The position numbers and the translations under genes are program-made. The notes under the pieces were generated by a model, which was not told where the DNA came from, ran no database searches, and saw only the letters and a program-made list of their open reading frames with translations. From Pochonia chlamydosporia 170 (taxonomy: Eukaryota; Ascomycota; Sordariomycetes; Hypocreales; Clavicipitaceae), in assembly GCF_001653235.2 (NCBI RefSeq), contig NW_019154071.1:1-18604 (forward strand): DNA of 18,604 nt, written 5' to 3'. Of the stretch, positions 8,689-18,173 are shown piece by piece; within the stretch, counting starts at the first letter, position 1; the number at the start of each line of letters is the position of its first letter.

Positions 8689-10911
8689 ATGCTGCCAAGT
8701 TAACTATCTCTATCCCCCGCTCTAGAGCTAATCCCAAACCTAATAATCCCAGTCAGCCCAGCCCCATCAGCCAAAGCTCTATTCAGCATGGTGAATGCCT
8801 TTGCAAAGGAGAACGGGTTTGGGATTATAAGACGGAATTAATATTCTTATAAGGGACAGGTGATTAGATATTCCTTTTAATGTGACCGCTTTAGGCAACC
8901 TTAGCCGTTAGAAAGCTCTAGTCTTAGAAAACAAAAGTCTCGCAAATGTGGATATTATTGGAAAATAACTGCTAAATCGTTAGAGGAAGGCAAGTGGTTT
9001 CTTCGACAACATAAGGATCCAAAACATTGCCAGCATAACTATAAATGGAGTATTACCCTATCTGCATATGTTTTGCATTAACAGCTTACGGCGCCCGTTA
9101 AGGCAATAATTAAGTTAGCAAGCCGCCAAGCAGGCATTTAAGCTAATAATATAGCTGCTATTATTAAAGAGCAATTCCCCGATTGCACACTCCTACGGAA
9201 GGATATCTATAATGCTCGCTCGCTTATTAATCGAGAGAAGCTTAATAGCTATACGCCTACATTAGCGTTAATTAAACTATTTGATAAGAAGAAGATCCCG
9301 TATATAGTAAAATAGGCTAATAACAACCCAGATAGACTGCTTGGTTTGGTCTGGACCTTTCCTTACTGTTTACAGATGTGGAACCGCTTCCCTAAAGTAA
9401 TTAGCTTTAATAATACATATAACACTAATCGCTTTAAGCTTCCTTTATTTTAGGCTACTAGCTAAACCTATCTCGGAATAGTATTTAACGCTGCATTTGG
9501 CTTAATAGATAACAAGAGGAGAGAAGGATTTTAATTCCTAGCGAAGAGCATTCGCAAACTTATCACAAAACACTCAATATAGACACCTAATATTATTATT
9601 ACAGACTTTAATAAGGCTATAAAGGCTACTCTTAATAATTAGTTCCCAAATGTATAGCAGCAGATTTGCATTTATTATATCCTTTTAAACGTCTTGCTTA
9701 AGTCAAAGACTAAATAGAGTGGCTAGTATGAGGACAATACTAGCCCTAGCGCTAGTGAAAATAAAGGTTATCCCTCTCAGACAAAGTCTAGGCTAAGCAA
9801 TGCAGACAAACATCTAATTAAAGACTTATTAGCTAGCAAGACAATTCCTTATACCTACTAAGGTGTTATTTTAATGTGGAAAAGGGTTCTCTATACTAAG
9901 ACAGAGAAGGCATATAAACAAGCCTGGAAAGATCTTTATAAAGAATTCGATAATCAAAGGGCAATTCTATAATACCTCTATTTGACCTATCTGCCTGTCA
10001 GTGCCTAATAGGCACGCTATTTTATCCGTCGCTATTGTAACTTTGGCATCCGAGTTATATCCGGCACAGAATTAAGCAACAATAATGTTAAAAGCTATCT
10101 CTTAAACGGTATAAGCCACCTCTACTAACTTGTTAAGGCAATGCAGGATATAATATATAACTAAGAACGTGCCTTTAAGAATGCATGTGGACAGGATAAT
10201 ATCCTAACTGCTTGTTAATATCTAGGCTCCATTGGAAACTATCTTAGTGAACTACGAACAACTATGTCATCCAAGGGACTTAGATTAATTAACAAGCAAT
10301 ACTGTATTGCACGCAAGTTTCTGCCAACGGGCAAAAACCCCTTTCCCGATTCTATTGGCCCTTACGATAATAACTGTACTGTTTCTATCGAGCTTGGGAT
10401 CCTATGCTATCACAAAGTCTATGCAAAGATAGATTCTGTATCTCCTTTTACTAAATGGGAGGTTTATCCGCGCTAGCGCCTACAGGAATCGGTATCTAAA
10501 GATCCATATAGATAAATCCTTGATCTAAAGGTTGCTACTATACTACGTGGAAGGCCAAAGAATACTATGCAGGCTATTCCAGTAAGCTTAGCTATAACAC
10601 CAAGTAGCCAATATGTTGGTCAATTAAGCGAGCGGAAGCAAGGTTGGCCCCTAGGGAGTCTTAATAAGTTAACTCTTGCTAAGAGAGTGCAAAGAGCGGC
10701 CTAAGAAACCGTCGTACAAACGGGTAGCTAAATTTACACCTTAACCTAGAAACAGAGAAGTAGACCTTCTAAAGTTCTTAGATCTAGAAAGATAACAGGT
10801 ATGCGCTGTAGTAGTCGCAAGACGCAAGCAAATATTCGCAGGATAAGAAGCCAGTGGGAACTAGCTAATAGTGACGAGGAAAACACAGATTGTATTATTG
10901 TGAAGCAATAA
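8689..10911 (+). pseudogene. MULE transposase relic, RIP-inactivated
   Basis: One reading frame of 741 codons runs from ATG 8689 to TAA 10909-10911 without an indel, interrupted by about 27 TAA/TAG codons. Almost all sit where Gln or Trp codons are expected (CAG/CAA to TAG/TAA, TGG to TAG). A FAR1-like N-terminal zinc-binding region occupies about 8830-9000 (SRKCGYYWKITAKSLEEGKW). The MULE core has WTFPYCLQMW and then SFNNTYNTNRFKLPLF, where the first catalytic Asp has become Asn by G-to-A. The second Asp survives in IIITDFNKA and a candidate Glu in SGTELSNNN. A SWIM-like segment, CTVSIELGILCYHK, follows near 10380. RIP context and preserved register show inactivation by point mutation only. 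Confidence 0.88.
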
Positions 10912-11152
10912 AATAGAACTTTTAGCTAGTTAGTCTTACAGTTATCCTGCTATTTTTACTGCTGTTGCGGCAGGCACTAACTACTGCTAGAAGATTATTA
11001 TGGGTAACTACCTACTCTCAATACCACCCAGGTTCTTAGTAGCATACTAATTGTGCCAGCGATCGGAAAGGTGATTTTGGGGACTGTTAGGGAAGCTCCT
11101 TATACCGCCTTTGCTAGGAAGTACCTGTGGGTTAAGAAAATATGGGCGAATC

Positions 11153-11227
11153 AGAAGTGATAAAAATCAGGCCCGTGTAAGAATCAGGCCCGTGTAGCCA
11201 AAACGTCAGGCCCGGGTAGCAATTCCC
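11153..11227 (-). repeat. Right terminal inverted repeat of the MULE
   Basis: The reverse complement of the left repeat with a single mismatch. It ends GGGTAGCAATTCCC and is followed by an A-run. The same doubled CGGGCCTGATT-type motif is present. Confidence 0.93.
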
Positions 11228-11295
11228 AAAAAAGGAGACAAGAAGCAGCGAAAATTTTAGAAAGAGGTGGCGCACATTCGTTAAAAGCGGATTCG

Positions 11296-13303
11296 ATGTC
11301 CATAGAGACTACCGAGCCCATGTGTATATATTGCTTAGGTGCAAGGGTCAGATGTACGAGCATAAATCAACTGACAAAGGCTGACCTTTCGTCTTCGAAG
11401 GACGTAGTTAGACATAACCCCCAGGTAGGTGATATTGGCCACATGAGAACAGCTTCCCACTACCCCTTCAGGCGACCGCTGCAGAGATGGCGCGTCTAGC
11501 AAGTGTGGCATCGACATCAGCATCAGACCGCGACAAAAAGAATAGCATCAAGGAGGAGTAATTAAGTCTTTCATGTAGAATATTGTGTGGTCGTCTCAAA
11601 AATAGTAGAAGGTAGAGAATTGCAGTCTTTTGGACTTGGTAATTGTATTACATCTAATGGCACCAGCAAAGGCTAATCTACTTGAAGTCCGACAAGCAGT
11701 ATTTCCTGGACTCAACATCATGCCATCAACTCAGCCGTGCCTTGGAGCTCCTTTGGCCAAGACATCGAATAGGTAAAGCGTCTCTCAGAGGCAGTCATGT
11801 CTGTATCATGTTTAACTGCCTGAGCACCTACAGCTAACTGCCTGTTGTAGACACACTCGTTCAAACCTTTTTTAGAAGCGTAAACCTTCACTACTACATG
11901 ATCTATCCATCCGTATTCCTGGAGGAATACGTAAGTTGGTGGCCGCAAGCATCAGGAAATCGGCCGCTAGCAGTGCAATGGACTAGCCTACTCCTAATGG
12001 TTTGTGCATGCTCCGCCCAGTTTGCCGAGCTCGAAATACAGAAAACTTTGGAGCTTGATGCTAAGGATGTTCAAAAACTATCCAAAAAATATCATCAGGC
12101 GGCTCGCGAGCTGTGCACGGTCATTCCATTGGGAATTAACCACCTATTCAACGTCCAGTCGCTACTGCATTCATGCTACTGGTACAAGTTAAAAGGTTGT
12201 TTTGCTGAGTGCTGGCATGCCCTCAATGCCACGATTCTAATGGCCCAGGAACTAGGGTTTCATCAGGACAGAGTCTCAGGACAAATGGCCGAGTTTGATT
12301 GTGAAATACGAAGACGGATTTGGTGTGTCCTAAACATATGGGACTGGTACGTTCAAGGGGATCTTGCCTTTAATATAACTTACTCGGGCTAACGATACCC
12401 GGCAAAAGGCAATTATGTACTTTACTATCGAGACCAGCGATCATTGACCGTACTAACTGCAATGTCGGTCTTCCAACTCTCACACTAGATGCTTACTCTC
12501 CATCGCCATTTCTGCATATAAAGCTGCTGTCGGAATTAATCATGCAGCTGTCGGACCGTTTTGGTCTACCGAGGAATGTAACTACACCAGAGGATATCCA
12601 GGTGTACCAGTCCACCTTTGAGCTTTGGATGGGTAATCTTCCTCCAATCTACGATTTCACCAATCCCAACAAAAGAGATGACGACTCCCAACCTTGGATT
12701 ATCTTGCATCACCACTATCTGCAGACGGTATCTTACTCCATGGTACTTGGGCCCTTTAAAGGATACTTATCGAGGCCGATGTCGAGAAGATCGCCTTCCG
12801 CCGATTTGAAAATTCGATGCAATGGTATCAACTATTCACTCAAGTTGATGGAGGCCCTTCGTGAATTGTTTGGCTACATTTACCCAAACGATGCCAATTT
12901 CTATTTACTTTTGTTCAATATATTCGACACCGCCGTTGTTCTTTGCTCGTCTATTTCCAACGACCAAGATGGCAGTATTCCCAGACGCCCCGAGATTCTA
13001 CACGCGATCGACGAAGCGCTGGCAATGCTCAAACGCCTCCGCCGGGTCCACAGCAAAGCGAGGGCGGCATATGAACTTTTGGCTAAAATTATACAGAGGA
13101 CTTGCCAGCCTATGAATTTGCCGGGAGAAACTTGGGCCTGTCCGCTAGAGACTGCGTTGCCAATTGAGAGAGGTGGGCCGATGTCAGCGCAGCACCCTAT
13201 CGACCCATCGCAGCATGTGGACGATGCAACGTTTGCTAATCACTTTGACTGCTGCCGCCGGGATCGAAAGCCGACGCCCTCGTTCTTGACGACGGTAGGA
13301 TAA
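11296..13303 (+). CDS. Fungal-specific transcription factor with half a Zn2Cys6 cluster
   Basis: Nuclear regulator; target genes unknown. Exons 11296-11424, 11472-11557, 11672-11772, 11851-12346 and 12409-13303 join in frame to give 568 aa. The third intron has GTAAAG, CTAAC and TAG signals; the fourth has GTACGT and GGCTAACG. The middle domain is clear: a lead-in (ALELLWPRHRIDTLVQTFF), then HYYMIYPSVFLEEYVSWW, AQELGFHQDR and EIRRRIWCVLNIWDW, the usual order of the fungal transcription factor domain. Near the N-terminus MCIYCLGARVRC supplies C10, C13 and C20 in CX2CX6C spacing, the first half of a zinc cluster; the second CX2CX6-8C half is missing in every frame I checked. DNA binding may be lost or may need a partner. 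The first two introns are less certain than the rest. The MULE ends 68 bp upstream, probably inside the promoter. Confidence 0.78.
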
Positions 13304-13817
13304 TGGAAATTCGCACCGCTCTCCCACTAGTATATATACCCAAGAATACACCCCAACTACGAATAAGATTCCAAGCCGGCAGCATCCTAATACTGATGAC
13401 AACACCTTAGTAGGTAGGCGGCAAAATCGACTACACAGACCATAGTCAACTGCAGAGGGATACAGTAATGTTGCGTGTATGAGATAAGCAGGCGACACTG
13501 CCTGGATCCACTCGCTAAAGGATGGGACTCGGCAGCCTCGGCATCCATTGCCTGTGTTGACGTAGCAAAACTATTTACCTGTGGTTCTTTTGGGTGTAGC
13601 AATTAGCGCGACAAGTACAGCCCACTTTGTACTTCAATATGGACTCAAATCTTCTCAATCATGACTTGTGTCAAACTTTGGATAACTAGTTATATCAATG
13701 ATTATTTGGGAAAGCACCAGTTTACTTATATGCGCTATCCCAACAATGCACATTAAACTAACTTATTACTATAATACAGATCAACGGGCTTATTTGGGTG
13801 ACTTTCTGATTGCCTGC
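13304..13817. other. Intergenic region between convergent genes
   Basis: About 510 bp between the 3' ends of the transcription factor (plus) and the glycosyltransferase relic (minus). Short antisense frames here have no family resemblance. It should hold both 3' ends; no strong hairpin or clear polyadenylation signal was identified. Confidence 0.4.
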
Positions 13818-15179
13818 CTACTTTCCTGTCAATTCCATAACCTTTGTCTCGATTGCTGTAAGAGCGTTTAGTGCATCGTTTTCCTCTTTCATCTCTATCG
13901 CCTTCGTTTTGTACTTTGGGTTCTTTAATATTTCCTCAGCAGCCTTGCGGATCTTATCTGGGGTCACTTTCTGTGCCTCTAGACTAAAGCCTATCCCGGT
14001 GTAATCCACTCGCATACTCACCTCAAGTTCCCTCTCCTTTTCAACAGCTAGTAGTATCTAAACACCGTTACGAACGGCGCAGGTGAACGCGCCGTAACCT
14101 GAATTAGAGACAAATACATCGGCGAACTTCAATATCTGATCCTCGACAGGCGAATTGGCTATTCGCACGTGCGGCGGCAGCTGAACATTGTGAGTCATCA
14201 TTTTGTTGTTCTCTCCCAGTATCACGATTACATTGACGTCATCTTGATCGCTGAACGCCAATACAGTTGGTGTAATAAGATCAGAGTGGTTTACGTTCGC
14301 TTGCGAGACGACGATGACCCTGCTATTTCTAGTGGCCCTTGCCCTCTCAATCTCGGACCACCAACCAGGCTGCTCGAAAAGACCGGTATCAATTCGTGGT
14401 AGAACACCTATGAAGTGAATTGAAGACGGTAAGTCCGATCTCAAATATTCCATGCTCTCTGAGCAGAGTTGAATAGTTATATCGTGGGCTGTGTAGGTCG
14501 CAGTGAAAAAGTCTTCCTCAGGGAAATGAGTGCAGCCGGCTTGACTCAGAGCCTGGTTCAACGCAGTCGTAACTGGCTTCATCGGCCCCTCCTTGTATAA
14601 CGCATTCAGTGCTTTGTTTCGCAATTTCCCGGACGTAGTGGAATCTGGAGGAAGGCCGAGAAAGATCGGTGCAGTGTCTTCGCTCTCAACAAGCATCAGC
14701 GAAGCCCCAACGCCGATGCTGTGAGGCATTTTGAGCAATCCCCCCGGCAAAGGGCGGCCGTATTTGTATACCATGGCAGACAAGTTGAAGACGTCCTCAA
14801 TCAATATGATCTGCCGGCTAGGATTACGGCCTTGCAGAAGGCCAAGTGCCTCACCAACCTGCTCAATGCGGCGGGGAAGGTCATTGAAGAAGACCCAGGT
14901 AAGCTCCAGAGAGAGCCGAGCCATCCCCAATGGCATAGAGATTATTTTCTGCAATGCAATGTCTGTCTCGACACCGAAAGTGGTGGTGATTTCTAGCCAT
15001 TCTGCCCCGATCCGCTCAATTTTGTTACGCATAGCCGCAGTTCCAAGGAAGATCACCTCATACCCCCTCTGACTTAGGTGCGACGCTATGCGCAGAACGG
15101 GATTGAAGAGGCTCTCAGCGGGAAAAGCACAGAAAACCAACAATGGCCTTATTGAACCAGATCTGTTCCTCGTCATCAT
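13818..15179 (-). pseudogene. GT1-type (UDP-sugar) glycosyltransferase interrupted by one in-frame stop
   Basis: The family moves a sugar from a UDP-sugar to lipids or small molecules. One frame runs from ATG 15179 to TAG 13818-13820 (453 sense positions) with a TAG at 14058-14060, codon 374. Similarity continues past it: before the stop are LPPHVRIANSPVEDQILKFA and VSNSGYGAFTCAVRNGV (the donor-binding region), after it ILLAVEKERELEVSMRVDY and TPDKIRKAAEEILKNPKY (the C-terminal helix). An intron removing the stop would need poor sites and would delete conserved residues, so a nonsense mutation is the simpler reading. The N-terminus has RPLLVFCAFPAESLFNPVL where active enzymes carry a Gly-His before the N-P; the catalytic His is Leu here. 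A truncated 373-aa product is possible but would lack the end of the donor domain. The frame is open upstream to 15290, so an earlier start is possible. Confidence 0.75.
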
Positions 15180-15379
15180 GATGCGTGGATGGATCTTCAC
15201 CAAACCGAATGCCGATGGTAGTGGAGGATGGCAAACGTAAACCTGACTACAAAAGTTGTACCTGCAGCTCCTGGTGCATCTCTGTGTCATACCGAGGCAC
15301 GTTCGGTCGGATCATAAGTCCCCGCCAATGTACAAAAGTTACTACGAGGGCGGTCGTTTAAAATTGACTGCTTTAGTGC

Positions 15380-15661
15380 TCAACGGGTCAGCCCCGACCT
15401 TCCCGCGCTGGCCGACGACCTACTTCTTACGATTGGTGTGTGGGTTGCGCAGAACGGTCCAGAACTTCTGCCGACAAACTCTGAAATATGACGTGTGATG
15501 GCGAGTGAATAACATCGATATCCAAATTTCTTACTCGGTCGTATCGTGTGTATCGGTGGCGTCTGGGCTGAAGCGGGGGCAGTGAAAGCGAATAGGGGGT
15601 GGAAAGAGAAAACAACAGCGACGAGCAGAGCCATAATGCAGTCTTTGAACTGGAGTTCCAT
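15380..15661 (-). CDS. Candidate small secreted protein
   Basis: ATG at 15661 opens a frame whose first 35 residues look like a signal peptide: a short polar start, a hydrophobic core (MALLVAVVFSFHPLFAF) and a plausible cleavage after TAPASA. A 54-nt intron at 15534-15481 (GTAAGA...TTTCAG) would give 75 aa; reading through it also stays open because it is a multiple of three. The mature part would be about 40 residues, basic, Ser/Arg-rich, with a single cysteine, so it is not a typical disulfide-rich effector. It has no recognised family. It lies upstream of the glycosyltransferase relic on the same strand. It could instead be an unrelated open frame or the leader exon of something else. Confidence 0.3.
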   Translation of the reverse strand: MELQFKDCIMALLVAVVFSFHPLFAFTAPASAQTPPIHTIRPSKKFGYRCYSLAITRHISEFVGRSSGPFCATHTPIVRSRSSASAGRSGLTR

Positions 15662-16169
15662 CGAAAATACCCTGCGCAAAAGACACGTAAGGTCAAATCT
15701 TCAGAATAACAAGGGCTCAAAGACTGAGCATCATAATGTAAAAACCGTGCCAGAAAAACCAACAGTTTGGTTTTTTTACATGTTGGGCTTACCCAGAGGG
15801 AACACAATTTAACATTACGTTCGCTACCGAAAATGGGTCGCGCAAGGCTACAGCGGAGCAAGTTGAAGAGAAGAAAGAGCTGGAGAGGCTGAGCAACGGA
15901 GGTAAGAACGACAAATAGAGCTTCTCACTGAAGACGCCCGAACGCCAATAGGACGCCTTATTGAAATCAAGGTTAGTGTCGCACTGAGCGTGCTGGAAAA
16001 TGGTCAATGAATAGTTGTATTCTTGATAGAAGTTGTTCTTTGGCGCGGGGTCCCACCCCGCAGGTGTTTTTAAATTACAGTGCGCAGGTGGATTACAAAC
16101 AGATGCTTCATGTGGCTCGTCAAAGACATATCCAAAAGACGCCAGAAGCGGCGTATCCCAGCCCGGAGA
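15662..16169. other. Region without a recognised gene
   Basis: About 500 bp. A 137-codon minus-strand frame (15789-16202) with balanced composition but no ATG occupies most of it; on plus, a short charged stretch near 15840-15900 could be old coding sequence. A hairpin with 7-bp arms and a CCC loop (GCGGGGT CCC ACCCCGC) lies at 16045-16061. It may be part of the transposon relic that follows. Confidence 0.35.
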
Positions 16170-16663
16170 TGTGCCAAATTCCAAGTCTGCTTGTTCAATC
16201 AATGGAAGCAGTTTTATCCGACAACGTCACCTGTCGAAGGCGGGTTGAGCTGCCCAACTTTTGGTTTCGAAAGATGCCAAATAACCCAACCGAGGCAACT
16301 TGCAGACGGATTATATTGAAAGAAGAATTAGCCGACATCAGGGAAGCTCACCAACATCTATTTTGGCTGCTGTAGACCAAGTCTCGGGGGTGCGCAATAA
16401 TGCATAAGATAGTCCTCTTGAAGGCTGAGAATGAACAGCTTCGAGCGGCAAACGCAACACTCAACAAGCAGAGTAGAGCAAGAAAAACACAAATACGCAA
16501 AGGAGGTAGTATAATTATTGATGACGGATAGGCTCGTCAAGATCAAAAGGATGTTGAGCAGCAGATACAGCAAGATATTCGTCGAAGGCAAGGTCGGAGG
16601 CCATGGAATGAGACGATCAGGGCAGAGATTCTAATGAAGAGCATGGCGACGAATATTAATTGA
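16170..16663 (+). pseudogene. C-terminal relic of a pogo/Fot-type (Tc1-mariner) transposase
   Basis: Pieces of the C-terminus of fungal DDE transposases appear in order but in different frames: LLVQSMEAVLS (near 16188), then MPNNPTEAT (near 16275), then QTDYIERRISRHQGSSPTSI (16305-16364), then from ATG 16400 LLKAENEQLRAANATLNKQ and ARKTQIRKGGSIIIDDG, ending at TGA 16661-16663. At least two frameshifts and one TAG (16529-16531, where a Gln codon is expected) break it. The catalytic core and the left end are missing. Family members cut and paste themselves at TA sites; this copy is dead. The family call is from memory of the conserved NPTEA, RHQGSSPT and RIRQGG-type blocks. Confidence 0.68.
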
Positions 16664-16816
16664 ATTCTAGCGTCGTGGTTGATTGTTTGTCTAACATTCT
16701 CAAGAAAGTGGTGCGGGCCGCCGGCTGGCTCGCGCTGGCAGCCCTGGACCCCCCACAGTCAAATTCTGGACCGAAATGGAGCGAAAGTCGGATCCAGCTA
16801 CAATCCAATCCATACT
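16664..16816. other. GC-rich segment between the transposase relic and the mitochondrial insert
   Basis: Noncoding. The part at about 16709-16760 is strikingly GC-rich (GTGCGGGCCGCCGGCTGGCT...) against AT-rich neighbours and contains small palindromes around GCCGGC. It is plausibly the 3' end or terminal repeat of the pogo-like element, but no matching left end was found in the window. Confidence 0.4.
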
Positions 16817-16985
16817 GCTAAAGTGGTATTGACCATAAGCAGATTCTAATGTAAAATCTTTACTATAGAAACCTGTCATGAAAGGGAAAGCTACCAAACT
16901 AAGACTAGCTATTAAAATCACTGTAACTATAAGTTAAAGGTAAAAATGAAATTAACCCACCATATTTTCTTAAATATTGATTATC
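16817..16985 (-). pseudogene. nad5: Nuclear copy of mitochondrial nad5 (NUMT)
   Basis: On the minus strand two frames together read as the middle of NADH dehydrogenase subunit 5, a proton-pumping complex I subunit: [20 protein letters not shown], then [20 protein letters not shown] and the continuation [12 protein letters not shown] 4-base excess between TYS and VIL (near 16921-16928) shifts the frame, and the match stops abruptly near 16817 where GC-rich nuclear sequence begins. The local AT content is high, as expected of mitochondrial DNA. With no start and neither end of nad5 present, the fragment cannot be functional. Where the match ends near 16985 could be an exon-intron edge of the mitochondrial gene or the insertion point. 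Confidence 0.87.
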
Positions 16986-17046
16986 TAGTCCAAATTGATC
17001 ACAAACTTTTGACGGTACAAAGGGACCATACTAAGTCAAGTGCGAT

Positions 17047-17229
17047 GTGAAGCAAGGGACTGTTCATATGTGTAACGGTCCAAGCGAGTATATTGACAAC
17101 TGGCTAGGTGACTATGAACAAGTATCCAAAGCTGAAGAAGAAAGAGAAAAGAGCAAGAAAGGAAGAGCTCGCAGAGCTCTTGTAGGCTTGCTTCTGTTAA
17201 TCTCGCTTGTTGCTGGGGGTTACCAGTGA
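17047..17229 (+). other. Small open frame with a possible membrane segment
   Basis: A 60-residue frame from an ATG. Residues 28-44 are highly charged (KAEEEREKSKKGRARR) and the last 17 form a hydrophobic stretch (ALVGLLLLISLVAGGYQ) like a C-terminal membrane anchor. It has no recognised family, no intron signals and no similarity to the neighbours. It may be chance, since the surrounding sequence is stop-rich. Confidence 0.15.
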
Positions 17230-17675
17230 CAAGGCTGAAGACAAAGGCGAGAGCGCAAGCCGAGCCACCATCGGGCTCAGCCCGTTACAATATGGAGAAA
17301 CAGAATTCGTAGGCAAGCTGTGACTGAAGCTGTCGGATAAAATTGCCTCTGTTGATAGAACAAGCAAACTTGATGTAAATGCTGGCTGTCGTGACATCGG
17401 CTATGAGAACTGAAAATAGCCAGAAAAGGCAATTATTGCTTCGGACGAAGGGTAAGGTTTCTAGTATTAAAAGACGGCTGCAGACAGAGTCTGCAGCACG
17501 AGCAACAAGAAGAACAATGATTTCGAGAAGAAGCTTGGTTTAACAATAAGTCTCATAACGTGACAGAAGCTATTGACGCAATGTTCACAACAGTCATTCC
17601 ATAAGTAGGTCACATGGTTCCCTAAGAGGCTTGTTAGTATAAATGGATACTTGACATCCCCCATCTTTTTAGTGC
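17230..17675. repeat. Gene-free stretch with a strong hairpin
   Basis: No gene is recognised. GCTGCAGAC at 17477-17485 pairs perfectly with GTCTGCAGC at 17489-17497 around a 3-base loop, a stem stable enough to form in RNA or single-stranded DNA. Its role is unknown. Confidence 0.5.
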
Positions 17676-18140
17676 TTGAGACATAGTAGTGCTACCTATG
17701 GTATGAAAGATCAATGTCTTGCCTGTTCAAGTGCATTAGAATGTTTTGCAACCCTTCATGCTTTTAGAATCCCGATCCAAATGAGACGGCTTTCCGCTTC
17801 GGGGTCCCCTAAGCCAGAAGAACGGTCTCGACTAATTAGTCGGCGACGTGGCTTAAAGGCAGAAATTTATTTGCGTCAAACCGGCTGGTGTCTCAGTTTG
17901 TCAACCGGCGAGGCTGCGGAACTTACTCCGGGGTTTGTGCATCGATGGCCCACGCCAGTCTGCCATCCTCGTAGGCCCAAAAGGGCCAACAATTATACAC
18001 AACCGTTTAACGGAGACAAAGCATGTTACGCGATTTCAGGACAACTTATCAATAGAGTAACATTCAAAGCTCTTCTTCTCGCATCATGTAATCGAGTGTG
18101 GGTACGCATAATTATTGCACCACTCGAGGAATGTCGTTGA
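17676..18140 (+). other. Unrecognised 154-codon open frame
   Basis: The longest open frame near the right edge, starting at an ATG. The product is Arg/Ser-rich with a stretch TGWCLSLSTGEAAELTPGF, but no domain, signal peptide or repeat is visible and no family resemblance was found. It could be a young gene, a transposon fragment or chance in a GC-richer patch. Confidence 0.15.
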
Positions 18141-18173
18141 AAATATTGAAAGAGGTGCAGAATAACAAACTAC

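Larger units (their letters stand above)
7417..11227 (+). mobile_element. RIP-degraded Mutator-like (MULE) DNA transposon
   Basis: A complete 3811-bp element bounded by 75-bp terminal inverted repeats (7417-7491 and 11153-11227) that differ at one base. It carries one transposase frame on the plus strand (8689-10911) with FAR1-like zinc finger, MULE and SWIM-like parts, all hit by C-to-T and G-to-A changes in CpA/TpG context. That pattern indicates RIP during the sexual cycle, silencing a once multicopy element. MULEs normally leave an 8-11-bp target duplication; the bases just outside (TATAACTAA on the left, AAAAAAGGA on the right) do not match. It lies between the repeat array and the transcription factor gene, ending 68 bp before that gene's ATG. 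Confidence 0.88.

Noticed and set aside
10264..10476. 70-codon plus-strand frame read as a separate gene
   Set aside because: It is just a stop-free stretch of the MULE transposase relic in the same register.
14022..14062. Intron removing the stop in the glycosyltransferase
   Set aside because: Candidate introns are under about 50 nt with weak sites, shift the frame or delete residues that match the family, so a nonsense mutation is simpler.
15789..16202. 137-codon minus-strand frame of balanced composition
   Set aside because: It has no ATG at its start, overlaps the beginning of the transposase relic on the other strand, and matches no family I know; its low-complexity end mirrors a charged stretch on plus.
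16986..17046. Mitochondrial group I intron end next to the nad5 fragment
   Set aside because: The sequence loses mitochondrial base composition quickly and I could not identify the intron core with confidence.
17230..18140. Copia-type retrotransposon gag/protease relic
   Set aside because: No zinc knuckle, protease or integrase motif could be read in any frame.
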